Origin: Streptomyces caniscabiei | Lineage (GTDB): Bacteria > Actinomycetota > Actinomycetes > Streptomycetales > Streptomycetaceae | Length of the DNA: 64,000 nt | NCBI RefSeq assembly: GCF_014930365.1 | Contig: NZ_JABXWI010000006.1 | Coordinates: 472,189-536,188, forward strand | Direction of reading: 5' to 3' | In this document: positions 33,464 to 41,937 of the stretch, piece after piece | Numbering within the stretch: position 1 is the first letter of the stretch | How the letters are laid out: the number at the start of each line of letters is the position of its first letter | Notes under the pieces: generated by a model | Database searches by the model: none | Told to the model about the DNA's origin: nothing | Seen by the model: only the letters and a program-made list of their open reading frames with translations | Position numbers and translations under genes: made by a program

Positions 33464-33517
33464 CCCGAGCTCCGCCGCCCCGAGCCCCGGGCCGGCACGC
33501 ACCCCGGGGCTTCGCTC

Positions 33518-34282
33518 TCACCCCGCTGTCGGAGGAAGTCCGCCCGTCTCCGGGTCCCGGGCCGTCAGGCAGTACGTGCCGCCCGCCGGGTCGCGCATCA
33601 CGGTCCAGTGGGGCTGGTGGGACACATGGGTGGCGCCGAGGGACTCGTGGTGGGCCCGGACGGTGTCGATGTCGGCGCAGGCGAAGTCGAGGTGGGCGGA
33701 GGTCGGGCGCGGGGAGTCGAGGCGCTGGAGGAGGATGCGCAGGGGGAGGCCGGTCGGCGGGCGCAGCACATGGAACTCCGGGCGGGAACCCGGACGGGAG
33801 TCCCACCCCGTCAGGGCCGTCCAGAAGGTGACCTCGGCCTCGAAGGCGGCCGGCGTCACGTCGACGCACACCTGGTCCAGCCGCCTGCCGTCGACCACCG
33901 GCTGCCGCTCGGCCTCTCCGTGCCAGGGCACCACGCAGAAGAGCTGCCCGGCGGGTGAGCGCAGCACCGCCCAGTCGTCGTGCGGGGCGACGACCTCGGC
34001 GCCGAGGTCGACCGCCCGGTCGACGAGCGCGTGGACGTCCTCGACCAGGAGATCCAGGTGGGCGCCGCCGTCGCCAGAGTCGACCCCCTGCGCCTTCACG
34101 CAGGCGTCGCCGTTCTCCGGCAGCAGCGTGACGAACTCGCCCTGATCGCCCCGCGGCGCGGACAGCCGCGTCGCCGTGACCGCCGTCCAGAAGGCACAGG
34201 CCCGCTCGAACACGGCCGCCGGCCGGTCGACGAACGCGTACGTCCACCGAATCGGCCCACCGGCCCCGCCGGCCCCGCGCAC
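33518..34282 (-). CDS. Two-domain VOC (glyoxalase/bleomycin-resistance fold) protein
   Basis: About 254 residues from a GTG at 34282 (VRGAGGAGGPIRWTYAFVD); the true start is unclear, since upstream GTGs in the Gly/Ser-rich leader are in frame and none has a clear ribosome binding site. Two VOC modules are visible: one through LDLLVEDVHALVDRAVDLGAE...SPAGQLFCVVPW, the second with LDFACADIDTVRAHHESLGA...RDPAGGTYCLTA. Substrate unknown. The upstream neighbour on the same strand is another VOC protein. Confidence 0.75.
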   Translation of the reverse strand: MRGAGGAGGPIRWTYAFVDRPAAVFERACAFWTAVTATRLSAPRGDQGEFVTLLPENGDACVKAQGVDSGDGGAHLDLLVEDVHALVDRAVDLGAEVVAPHDDWAVLRSPAGQLFCVVPWHGEAERQPVVDGRRLDQVCVDVTPAAFEAEVTFWTALTGWDSRPGSRPEFHVLRPPTGLPLRILLQRLDSPRPTSAHLDFACADIDTVRAHHESLGATHVSHQPHWTVMRDPAGGTYCLTARDPETGGLPPTAG

Positions 34283-34469
34283 CGAGCCGCTGCCCGAGCC
34301 GTCGTCCCCGAGGCCACCGCCGCCACTGCCGTTCCGGCCCACTCCACCCACAGCGCCGCTCCCTGTCGTACGGTCCAACCCCACGGCCGGACGACTCGTA
34401 CGGTCCCTCTCCGCCCCGCTGCGCGCAACGCGGTTTCGGGGGCCGGGCGCGGCCGGGGCGCCCGGGTGA

Positions 34470-34925
34470 TCAGTCCCGGCGCTGCATGAAGCGCAGCATG
34501 TTGCCCGCCGGGTCGCGGAACGCGCAGTCGCGGACGCCGTACGGCTGGTCCGTGGGTGCCTGGAGGACGTCGGCGCCGGAGGCTTCGACACGGGCGTAGA
34601 GGGCGTCGCAGTCGGTGGTGGTGAAGTTGACGCCACGCAGGACGCCCTTGGCGAGGAGGGTGGCGATGGTCTCGCGGTCGGCGGGGGAGGTGTCGGGGTC
34701 GGCGGCGGGCGGCTCCAGGACGATCTCGACGTCCGGTTGGAGCGGGGAGCCCACGGTGACCCAGCGCATGCCCTCGAAGCCGACGTCGCCGCGGACCTCC
34801 ATGCCCAGCACGTCGCGGTAGAAGGCGAGCGCCTTGTCATGGTCGTCGACGGCGAGGAAGCACTGGGCGAGCTTCACGTCCGGGGCGGGGAGGCCGTGCG
34901 CGGTGTTCGGATCGTTCGTAGCCAT
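34470..34925 (-). CDS. VOC-family protein
   Basis: 151 residues, MATNDPNTAHGLPAPDVKLAQCFLAVDDHDKALAFYRDVLGM. It carries the hallmark single-module pattern: LAVDDHDKALAFYRDVLG near the N-terminus and FRDPAGNMLRFMQ at the end. Unknown substrate; could be a lyase, a dioxygenase relative or a binding protein. Its promoter region is interrupted by a MITE-like palindrome between it and the upstream AraC gene. Confidence 0.88.
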   Translation of the reverse strand: MATNDPNTAHGLPAPDVKLAQCFLAVDDHDKALAFYRDVLGMEVRGDVGFEGMRWVTVGSPLQPDVEIVLEPPAADPDTSPADRETIATLLAKGVLRGVNFTTTDCDALYARVEASGADVLQAPTDQPYGVRDCAFRDPAGNMLRFMQRRD

Positions 34926-34934
34926 GCCCTCACG

Positions 34935-35103
34935 CTAGTGCCGCGTCAGGCAACGTTCGCCCCGTCGCGACGCCCGGCACGCCCTCTCGCCGCACCGGCC
35001 GAAAACCCAAGTACATCCAGTACGAGGGCTTTCGGCCGGCACACCGAGAGCACGCACCGGACGCCGCTCCTTGACGGGCAGACGTTGCCTGACGCGGCAC
35101 TAG
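34935..35103. mobile_element. MITE-like palindromic element, 169 bp
   Basis: The ends (34935-34956 and 35082-35103) are perfect 22-bp inverted repeats beginning CTAGTGCCGCGTCAGG. The interior is an imperfect palindrome centred on a hairpin at 34995-35039 whose arms begin CCGGCCGAAA. It has no coding capacity. The CTAG ends could be a duplicated YTAR-type target, as used by some IS5-group elements. The right end supplies the TAG stop codon of the AraC-family gene. Confidence 0.75.
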
Positions 35104-35531
35104 GACGCCTCGCCCGGTTCCGCCGTGCGTATGCGGTGGCGGGTCGGGCGGGTCAGGCGCTTCGCCACGCACGCAGGGATGGCCGCGCTCTCCTCGTGCG
35201 AGCGGGCCCGGTACGCGCTCGGGGTCTCGCCGACCAGCTCGGTGAAGCGGGAGCTGAACGACCCGAGCGACGTACAGCCCACGGCCATGCACACCTCGGT
35301 CACCGTGAGGTCGCCTCGGCGCAGCAACGCCTTGGCGCGCTCTATGCGGCGGGTCATGAGATAGCCGTACGGGGTCTCGCCGAAGGCCGCGCGGAAGCTG
35401 CGCTGGAAGTGTCCGGGGGACATCAGCGCGGTGCGGGCGAGCGCGGTCACGTCCAGCGGCTCGGCGTACTCGCGGTCCATGCGGTCCCGCGCCCGCCGCA
35501 GCCGCACCAGATCGTCCCGGTTCATGCCCAC
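35100..35531 (-). CDS. AraC-family transcriptional regulator
   Basis: About 143 residues; ATG at 35531 or 35525 (MNRDDLVRLRRARDRMDREYA). Almost only the DNA-binding domain: two HTHs (DVTALARTALMSPGHFQRSF and TVTEVCMAVGCTSLGSFSSRF) and the signature GETPYGYLMTRRIERAKALL. No separate ligand domain, so it may work with the VOC neighbours as sensor partners, a common pairing. Its final codons abut the MITE-like element, which provides the stop, so the original C-terminus may have been different. Confidence 0.85.
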   Translation of the reverse strand: MGMNRDDLVRLRRARDRMDREYAEPLDVTALARTALMSPGHFQRSFRAAFGETPYGYLMTRRIERAKALLRRGDLTVTEVCMAVGCTSLGSFSSRFTELVGETPSAYRARSHEESAAIPACVAKRLTRPTRHRIRTAEPGEAS

Positions 35532-35559
35532 AGCATCGCACCGGCCACTGACAACCGCG

Positions 35560-36468
35560 TCACCCCTTCACCGCCGAGCTGGCCACCCCCTGGACGAACC
35601 ACCGCTGGAAGAAGGCGAAGACGATCAGTACCGGCAGGACGAGGAGGACGCCGAAGGCGAGGATCTGGCCCCAGTCCGGGGGCTGCTGGCCCTGGAAGAC
35701 GCTCATCTCCAGCGGAAGCGGACGGACCGACGGGTCGGAGACCATCAGCACCGGCCACAGGAACGATCCCCACTGAGTGAGGAAGGTCAGGATGGCGACC
35801 GAGGCGAAGGCCGGCTTCGACATCGGGACGATGATCGCGAAGAAGGTGCGCCAGGGGCCCGCGCCGTCCAGCCGGGCGGCCTCCTCGATGCTCGGCGGGA
35901 TCGAGCGGAAGAACGTGTGGAACTGGTAGACCGAGAAGGCGTTGGCGACGAACGGGAGCGCCTGGACGAAGAGCGTGTTGCGCTGGTCGTTGAACATGTA
36001 GAACAGCGGCACGGCCACCGACTCGAACGGCACCAGCATCAGCAGCAGGACCAGGGTGAAGACGGCCTCCCGGCCCCGCCACCTGAGCCGCGAGAGCCCG
36101 TACGCCGCCATCGAGTTGACGAAGAGACCGCCGGTCACCACCACGAACGCCAGCAGCAGCGAGACGCCCATGAACTGCCAGAAGTAGCCCGTGCTGTCGG
36201 AGTTCAGGCTGTCCAGGACGGCGGAGTAGTTGTCGAAGGACAGATGGGTGGGGAGGAAGCCGGACAGTCCGTTGAGGACCTCGTCGGACGGCTTGAGGCT
36301 GCCCAGGAGGAGGTAGAGGACGGGCAGCGCGAAGACGAACGCCAGGACGGAGAGGACGGCGTAGTCGAGGAAGCGGCGCAGCGGTCCGCGGGACAGGCCG
36401 CCGCTCGTGGCCGCGCCCCTGCCCATGCCCGTGCCCACACCGGTGTGCGTGCTCGTGGTCGTGCTCAT
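35560..36468 (-). CDS. ABC sugar permease (MalG-like)
   Basis: 302 residues from the ATG at 36468 (MSTTTSTHTGVGTGMG). Six membrane helices and the EAA loop SIEEAARLDGAGPWRTFFAI near residue 205; the tail ends ...GVASSAVKG. It lies 2 bases after the companion permease and is the third gene of the lipoprotein-permease-permease operon. No ATPase is encoded nearby, so the shared MsiK-type ATPase is the likely motor. Confidence 0.92.
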   Translation of the reverse strand: MSTTTSTHTGVGTGMGRGAATSGGLSRGPLRRFLDYAVLSVLAFVFALPVLYLLLGSLKPSDEVLNGLSGFLPTHLSFDNYSAVLDSLNSDSTGYFWQFMGVSLLLAFVVVTGGLFVNSMAAYGLSRLRWRGREAVFTLVLLLMLVPFESVAVPLFYMFNDQRNTLFVQALPFVANAFSVYQFHTFFRSIPPSIEEAARLDGAGPWRTFFAIIVPMSKPAFASVAILTFLTQWGSFLWPVLMVSDPSVRPLPLEMSVFQGQQPPDWGQILAFGVLLVLPVLIVFAFFQRWFVQGVASSAVKG

Positions 36469-36470
36469 GG

Positions 36471-37457
36471 TCAGTCCTCGTTGTCGGGCCGGACGACGCG
36501 GCGCTGGATCAGGGTCAGGGCGACGACGATCAGGAAGAACACGACGGTGATCGCGGACGCCTGGCCGATGTTGTTCTGGTCGAAGGCGGTGGTGACGGCC
36601 TGGTACATCACCGTGCGGGCCGCGTCCTCGTCGAGCCCGCCGCCCTTCACCAGGACGTACACCTGGTCGAAGACGCGGAAGGACAGCACCGAGGTGAGCA
36701 TCACGACGAAGACGAGCGTGGAGCGGATGCCGGGCAGGGTGACGTGCCGGAACTGCTGCCACCGCGACGCCCGGTCGAGCTGGGCGGCCTCGTAGAGCTC
36801 GCCCGGTATCTGCTGGAGCCCGGCGAGCAGGATGACCATCTGGAACCCCACGCCCTGCCAGACGGAGAGGACGATGATCGACGCCATGGCGGTCAGGCCG
36901 TCGCCGAGCCAGTCGAACGCGCCCCAGTTGCCGAGACTCACCGCGTCCAGAGCCGAGTTGAGCATGCCCTGGTCGCTGCGGGCGAGGATCAGCCGCCAGA
37001 TCACCGCGACCAGGGCCATCGGGAAGACGACCGGCATGAAGAACACCGACCGGAAGATCCCGATCGCCTTCAGCTTGCGGTTGAGCAGGATCGCCAGGCC
37101 CAGCGCGAGGCCCGTCTGGAGGGGGACGACGACCACGGCGAAGGTCAGGTTGTTGAGCAGCGCCCGCAGGAACGGGCCGGAGAGGTCGGGGTCGGTGAAC
37201 AGCCGCCGGTACTGCTCGACTCCGAAGAAGGTGGGTTCCAGCGGGGAGCCGAGGCGCACGTTGTAGAAGGAGAGCACGACGGCGTAGCAGAAGGGGATGC
37301 CGACGAAGGCGATCAGTCCGGCGACGGCGGGGGCGGACATGAGCAGTCCGGACAGCCATTCACGGTCGCGGCGTGACGGCCGCCGGGCCGGTGTGCCGGG
37401 GGATGCGGCCTGCTGCCGGCCTGGGGCCGCCGCGGGCGCGGGTTCCACGGTTTTCAC
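36471..37457 (-). CDS. ABC sugar permease (MalF-like)
   Basis: 328 residues, GTG start at 37457, polar Pro/Ala-rich N-terminus of ~35 residues, then six helices (LMSAPAVAGLIAFVGIPFCY first). EAA loop ELYEAAQLDRASRWQQFRHV. Forms the channel with the next gene's product. Substrate is probably an oligosaccharide processed by the GH32-like enzyme divergent from lacI. Confidence 0.92.
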   Translation of the reverse strand: MKTVEPAPAAAPGRQQAASPGTPARRPSRRDREWLSGLLMSAPAVAGLIAFVGIPFCYAVVLSFYNVRLGSPLEPTFFGVEQYRRLFTDPDLSGPFLRALLNNLTFAVVVVPLQTGLALGLAILLNRKLKAIGIFRSVFFMPVVFPMALVAVIWRLILARSDQGMLNSALDAVSLGNWGAFDWLGDGLTAMASIIVLSVWQGVGFQMVILLAGLQQIPGELYEAAQLDRASRWQQFRHVTLPGIRSTLVFVVMLTSVLSFRVFDQVYVLVKGGGLDEDAARTVMYQAVTTAFDQNNIGQASAITVVFFLIVVALTLIQRRVVRPDNED

Positions 37458-37583
37458 GGAGGGGTCCTCTTCCCGGAGGGGCGGACGGACACGGCGTGCG
37501 CGCCCGCCCCGGCCGATGGGTTCGGCTGAACCCGTTGAGTTCGACTGGACCGATGGGTGCGATGCGGCCGACCGGGCGCGTCG

Positions 37584-38939
37584 CTACGGGATCTCGTAAC
37601 CGGCGTTGTCCGAGAAGTCCCGGTCGATCGCGCGGGCGGCCTTCGCCAGGGCCTCCTTGGGGTCGGCGCCGCCGTAGATCGAGTTCACGGCCTCGCTGAA
37701 CTTCGCGGTCACCACGGGGTATCCGGCGGTCACCGGCCGGGTGACGGCGACGCACGACGTGCTGATGTCGCGGTCGCCGCAGGGCTTGGCGAGCTGGTCG
37801 GCGAAGAGCTGGAGCGGGCCGCCCTGCTTGTAGAGGGGGCTCGCGGCGAGCGCGGACTTGGTGGCCGGCGGAGCGCCGTTGGCCTTCGTCATGGCGCCGA
37901 CGTTGGTGTCGTCGAGCAGGAAGTCCAGGAAGGTGCCCGCGGCCTTGGCGTTCTTGCTGTTCGCGCCGACACCCCAGGCCCAGGAGCCCTGGCCGGTCTT
38001 CGGGCCGTCGCCGAAGTCGGGCAGCGGCAGCACGACCAGGTCGTCACCGAGCGCCTCGCTGTAGGCGGGGTACATCCAGTGCCCGACCCAGCTCAGGGCG
38101 ACCCGGCCCTTGGCGAAGGCGTTGCCGTCGGTGTTGGCGTCCGTCGTGGCCTTCCAGGACTGGAAGGTCTTCATGGCCGACACGACGGCAGGGGTGTCCA
38201 GGGCGCCCTCCGCCTTGCCGTCCTTGAGCAGGGAGCCGCCGGCCGACCAGACGATCGGGGCGAATCCGTAGGTCCCCCACTCGTTGGCGTAGCCGTTGCC
38301 CTCCTGGAGGTCGATGACCTTGCCGTCGGAGTCCTTCGCCTTGAGCGCCTTGAGCGCGGCGTCGAACTCCTGCGCGGTCCAGGCGTCGTCCAGGCCCTTC
38401 GGGTACGTCACACCGGCCGCGTCCAGCAGCTTCTTGCTGCCGTACATGCCGAGCCCGGAGTCGAACATGCCCAGGCCGTAGTGCTTTCCGTCGATCTCGC
38501 CCTGCGCCTTGCTCGCGTCGGTCGCGTTGGCGAGTGTCTTGGCGGAGACGTGGTCGTCGATCGGGGCGAGCTTCTTGTTGTAGACGAAGTTCGCCATCGT
38601 CGGGCCGTCGAACTCCATGACGTCCGGCAGTTCGCTCGCGTCCGTCGCGGTGATCGTCTTGGTGTAGTCGGTCTCCGGTATCAGCTTCAGTTCGACCTTG
38701 ACCTTCTTCTGCGAGGAGTTGAACGACTTCACCGCGTTCTGCAGCGCCTCCGACTCGCTCTTCTGCCCCTGGTGGGCCCAGATGCTGATCGTCCCCTCGC
38801 CGCTGCCGGCCTCGGCGGACGTGTCGCCCCCACCGCCCCCGCCGCAGGCGGCCAGCACCGCCAGGGGAAGGGTCAGGGCCACTCCCGTACGGGCGGCGCG
38901 GCGGAACCTTCTGCTGGTCGAGCCGATGGTCGGATTCAT
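37584..38939 (-). CDS. Sugar-binding lipoprotein of an ABC importer
   Basis: 451 residues. Lipoprotein signal with Arg-rich start and VALTLPLAVLAAC lipobox, then a Gly-rich linker (CGGGGGGDTS). The mature part fits the MalE/ExtSBP1 family (ISIWAHQGQKSESEAL, ELPDVMEFDGPTMANFVYN, GRVALSWVGHWMY). First gene of the importer operon; its leader contains a 27-bp tandem repeat. Confidence 0.92.
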   Translation of the reverse strand: MNPTIGSTSRRFRRAARTGVALTLPLAVLAACGGGGGGDTSAEAGSGEGTISIWAHQGQKSESEALQNAVKSFNSSQKKVKVELKLIPETDYTKTITATDASELPDVMEFDGPTMANFVYNKKLAPIDDHVSAKTLANATDASKAQGEIDGKHYGLGMFDSGLGMYGSKKLLDAAGVTYPKGLDDAWTAQEFDAALKALKAKDSDGKVIDLQEGNGYANEWGTYGFAPIVWSAGGSLLKDGKAEGALDTPAVVSAMKTFQSWKATTDANTDGNAFAKGRVALSWVGHWMYPAYSEALGDDLVVLPLPDFGDGPKTGQGSWAWGVGANSKNAKAAGTFLDFLLDDTNVGAMTKANGAPPATKSALAASPLYKQGGPLQLFADQLAKPCGDRDISTSCVAVTRPVTAGYPVVTAKFSEAVNSIYGGADPKEALAKAARAIDRDFSDNAGYEIP

Positions 38940-39078
38940 GGTGTGTGCCTCCGTGCGAGATGAGGGTGCGAGGTGCGGGGGGCTCTCGGGTGCTGGGCGG
39001 CCGGGCCCGACGGCGTTCGGCGGGCGGGGACATGAGAGGTACGGGGCATGCGGGCCGTATGGGGCGTGCAGGTCGTGC

Positions 39079-39150
39079 GGGCCGTGTGGGCCCTGTGGGG
39101 TGTACGGGCCGTGTGGGCCCTGTGGGGTGTACGGGCCGTGCGGGGTGTAC
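39079..39150. repeat. Tandem repeat of 27-bp units between lacI and the binding-protein gene
   Basis: A 27-base unit (starts GGGCCGTGTGGGCCC) occurs at 39079 and 39106 and, lacking nine bases, at 39133; nine-base sub-units (N-GTGNGGGN) continue on both sides from about 39045 to 39190. It lies in the 253-base gap between the lacI stop and the lipoprotein start. The plus-strand Gly/Cys-rich reading frame across it is a by-product, not a gene. Confidence 0.8.
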
Positions 39151-39192
39151 GGGTCGTCCGGGACGTGCGGGGTGTGCAGGTCGTCCGGGGCG

Positions 39193-40215
39193 TCACTGGG
39201 GACCGCGCGGACGCGGTGGTGCCGTCGTCTCGCGCAGGACGAGCCGGATCGGCATCTCCAACCGGCCGGGCGGCCGTTCGGCGTCCGGCTCGTCCAGTTG
39301 CCGCAGCAGCAGCCGGGCGGCCTCCGCGCCCTGACCGGCGACCGGCTGGGCGACGGTGGTCAGCCCGACCACATCGGCGAGTTCGTGATCGTCGAAGCCG
39401 ACCACCGACACGTCGTCCGGCACCCGGAGCCGATGCCGTCTGAGCGCGCGCAACGCGCCCATCGCCATCTCGTCGGACTGGGCGAACACGGCGGTCGGCG
39501 GCCGGGACGAGGCCAGCAGTTCGGTCATCGCCCGCTCGCCGCCGTCCACCGTGTAGTCGCCGTCCGCCACCAGCGCCGGATCGTGCTCGATCCCGGCCTC
39601 GGCGAGGACCTGCAGATAGGCGGTGCGACGGTCGACGGGGGTGGTCCAGTGCAGCGGTCCGCTGGCCCCGGAGATCATGCCGATCCGGCGGTGGCCGAGG
39701 TTCACCAGATGCCGTACGGCGCTCTCCGCGCCCGCCCGGTCGTCGATGCCGACCACCGTGAAGCCGGGCCGCGCGCCCCCGACCGTGGAGGCCAGAGGCA
39801 CCCCGAGGGAGCGCAACGCGGCGGACTCGTCCTCGTCCGGGATGAGCAGCGACAGCACCGCGTCGACCCGCTTGCGCACCGGCAGCTTGGTGAAGAACCG
39901 CTTGCGCGCCTCGGCCGAGCCCAGGTTGTAGAGCAGTACGTCGTAACCGGCGGCGCTGAACACCTGCTCTGCCGCGTCCAGCACGGTCCCGAAGAACCAG
40001 CGGCCGATGTACGGGGCGACGACCCCGATCGTGTACGTGCGCCCGCTGGCCAGGCTGGACGCCGAACGGGAGGCGGTGTAGCCGAGTTGTGCGGCGACGG
40101 CCGCGATCTGGGTGCGCACCTCGTCAGAGACGCCCGGCCGGCCCCGCAGCGCGCGGGACACGGTGGACGCCGAGACGCCGGCGGCGCGGGCGACATCGGT
40201 GATGCTGACCGTCAC
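39193..40215 (-). CDS. LacI-family transcriptional regulator
   Basis: 340 residues. N-terminal HTH MTVSITDVARAAGVSASTVSRALRG and hinge-helix segment (TASRSASSLASGRTYTIGVV), then a periplasmic-binding-type effector domain. GTG start at 40215 with GGGAGAAA upstream. It lies between the ABC operon (same strand, downstream) and the divergent GH32-like gene and probably controls both through the CGCAAGCGTTTGCG site. Confidence 0.92.
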   Translation of the reverse strand: MTVSITDVARAAGVSASTVSRALRGRPGVSDEVRTQIAAVAAQLGYTASRSASSLASGRTYTIGVVAPYIGRWFFGTVLDAAEQVFSAAGYDVLLYNLGSAEARKRFFTKLPVRKRVDAVLSLLIPDEDESAALRSLGVPLASTVGGARPGFTVVGIDDRAGAESAVRHLVNLGHRRIGMISGASGPLHWTTPVDRRTAYLQVLAEAGIEHDPALVADGDYTVDGGERAMTELLASSRPPTAVFAQSDEMAMGALRALRRHRLRVPDDVSVVGFDDHELADVVGLTTVAQPVAGQGAEAARLLLRQLDEPDAERPPGRLEMPIRLVLRETTAPPRPRGPQ

Positions 40216-40290
40216 GGCGGATTTCTCCCGTCGGGTTCACGTCGGTGTGTGTCTGGGGGTGACGTGACCGTAAACCCGGCCTCCTTGTTG

Positions 40291-40304
40291 CGCAAGCGTT
40301 TGCG
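40291..40304. promoter_or_regulatory. LacI-type operator upstream of lacI and the GH32-like gene
   Basis: CGCAAGCGTTTGCG is a 14-bp palindrome with one mismatch and the central CG usual for LacI-family operators. A related half, TCAAGCGATA, occurs near 40328. Both lie in the 183-base divergent promoter region. Confidence 0.6.
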
Positions 40305-40398
40305 TTCAGTTTTACTTGCGCTGATTCTCAAGCGATATCTCTCCGAACCATGGTCAGCGCACGCGTTTGGGCGCTACGAGCCGACAGGACTGCTGCGC

Positions 40399-41754
40399 AT
40401 GCGATACGCCCCGCCCGGCCTCTGCGTGAACGACTTCGCCCTGCTCCGCGAGGACGACGGCACCTACACGGTGCTGCATCTCCAGGGCCCCTGGACCGCC
40501 GAGTTCGACCATCTGCGGATGGAGACCTCCTACGGTCGGGCCACCTCGGTCGACCTGGTCGGCTGGCGGCCCGAGGGCACCGCCTTCGGCAACGGTCTGC
40601 CCGGGCGCTTCGACCAGCAGGCGGTGTGGACGATGCACCCCATCCGCCACGGCACGGGGAGCGCGATGTTCTACACGGGGGTGAGCGGGCTGACTCCGGA
40701 GGGCTGGCCCCTCCAGTCCGTCGGCCTCGCCCGTTCCGACCGCACGGACGGCACGGGCTGGCGGCGCCACGGCACCGGACCGGTCGTCGAGGCCGACGCC
40801 CGCTGGTACCGCACCGGCGACCGCATGGGCTGGCGCGACCCGTTCGTCGTCCCCGACGACGAGGGCGACGGCTGGGTCATGGTGATCTGCGCGAGCGACG
40901 CCTCGCTCCCCGTGGAGGTCAGCGGTTGCGTGGCCCTCGCCACGTCACCGGACCTGGAGCACTGGACCGTCCACCCGCCGCTGGTGTCCCCGGGCGACGT
41001 GGACGAGCTGGAGTGCCCCGTCCTGGAGCGCCTCGACGACGGCACCTGGCTCCTGCTGGGCTCGATCGGCGCGACGCGCGGCTTCGACGCATGGACCGCC
41101 CCCCGTCTGCGTGGCCCCTGGACCCGGCACGGCGGGCTCGGCCCCACCGGGGCGTACGCCCCCCGCGTCACCACCGACCCGGACGGCGCCCGAGTCGTGC
41201 TGCACACGACCCCGCGCCGGGTCGGCCTCACCGATGCCGGTGACACCTGCCGGGGGATGCTCGCCCAGCCCAAGTCCCTGGTCGTACCGGACGGTTCGGC
41301 CCCTTACCTGGCCTGGTGGCCGGGCCTGGACGCCTGGCTCGGCGAGCCGACGACCGCCCCGGCCCTCCACGCGGTCGGCGACATCGCCCTCTCCGGCCGC
41401 CCCGTCGAGATCGCCCTGCGCACCGATACCGCCGACCCCGCCCGCCCGGCCCTCACCGTCAGCTGCGACGGCAGGAAGCTCCAGGCCACGGGCCTCGCCG
41501 GCGCCCCGTTCGCGGAGACGGTCCTGGGTGAACCCCCCGCGTCCCTGCGCATCCTGACGGTCGGCGAGTACGTCGAGGTCTACGCGGACGGCGTCTTCGT
41601 CCTGACCGCCCTCTGCTACTCCGGCCGCCCCGCCCCCTGGACGGCCACCACCGACGGCCGCCCCACCCCGGTCCCCGTCCGCCCCCTCCGCCTCCCGGAC
41701 CCCGACCGCGACGACGCGTCGGCGATCTGGCCGGGCCCCGACCCGACCCCCTGA
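40399..41754 (+). CDS. GH32-like glycoside hydrolase (fructan-type)
   Basis: 451 residues from the ATG at 40399 (MRYAPPGLCVNDFALLRED). Clan GH-J marks: N-terminal VNDFALL in place of WMNDPNG, the WRDPFV block (RDP, stabiliser Asp) and the DELECPVLERL block (EC, acid-base Glu), then a C-terminal beta-sandwich. No signal peptide, so probably intracellular cleavage of imported beta-fructosides or similar sugars. The degenerate first motif makes the substrate uncertain; GH43 is the alternative. Confidence 0.78.
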   Translation: MRYAPPGLCVNDFALLREDDGTYTVLHLQGPWTAEFDHLRMETSYGRATSVDLVGWRPEGTAFGNGLPGRFDQQAVWTMHPIRHGTGSAMFYTGVSGLTPEGWPLQSVGLARSDRTDGTGWRRHGTGPVVEADARWYRTGDRMGWRDPFVVPDDEGDGWVMVICASDASLPVEVSGCVALATSPDLEHWTVHPPLVSPGDVDELECPVLERLDDGTWLLLGSIGATRGFDAWTAPRLRGPWTRHGGLGPTGAYAPRVTTDPDGARVVLHTTPRRVGLTDAGDTCRGMLAQPKSLVVPDGSAPYLAWWPGLDAWLGEPTTAPALHAVGDIALSGRPVEIALRTDTADPARPALTVSCDGRKLQATGLAGAPFAETVLGEPPASLRILTVGEYVEVYADGVFVLTALCYSGRPAPWTATTDGRPTPVPVRPLRLPDPDRDDASAIWPGPDPTP

Positions 41755-41793
41755 CGCCGGCCGGGCGAACGGCCCGCACAGGCCCCCGAACAC

Positions 41794-41853
41794 GACCGCA
41801 CCCGGCCCGTCACACCGTCGTGCGAGACGGCGGTATACGGACCGGGTGCGGAC
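41794..41853. repeat. Hairpin direct repeat, left copy, at the edge of the helicase cassette
   Basis: The sequence starts GACCGCACCCGGCCCGTCA and ends ACGGACCGGGTGCGGAC; the ends pair into a 15-bp stem. It is the same hairpin, in the same orientation, as the sodN terminator at 45245-45301, but without the adjoining A/T tract. The two copies bracket the two-gene cassette. Confidence 0.8.
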
Positions 41854-41937
41854 GGGAGCAGGCCGGGGCTACCCCATTTTTGCGGAATTCGGATTTCCTG
41901 ACGAAGTACGTACGCTCTGGACTGCCCCTGTTTTCCA

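Noticed and set aside
39009..39200. Gly/Cys-rich repeat protein on the plus strand
   Set aside because: Produced by the 9/27-bp tandem repeat; no ribosome binding site and the reading continues into antisense of lacI.
38698..40398. Long plus-strand extension upstream of the GH32-like gene
   Set aside because: It crosses the lacI gene and a minisatellite in antisense; the proper start is the ATG at 40399, where the family domain begins.
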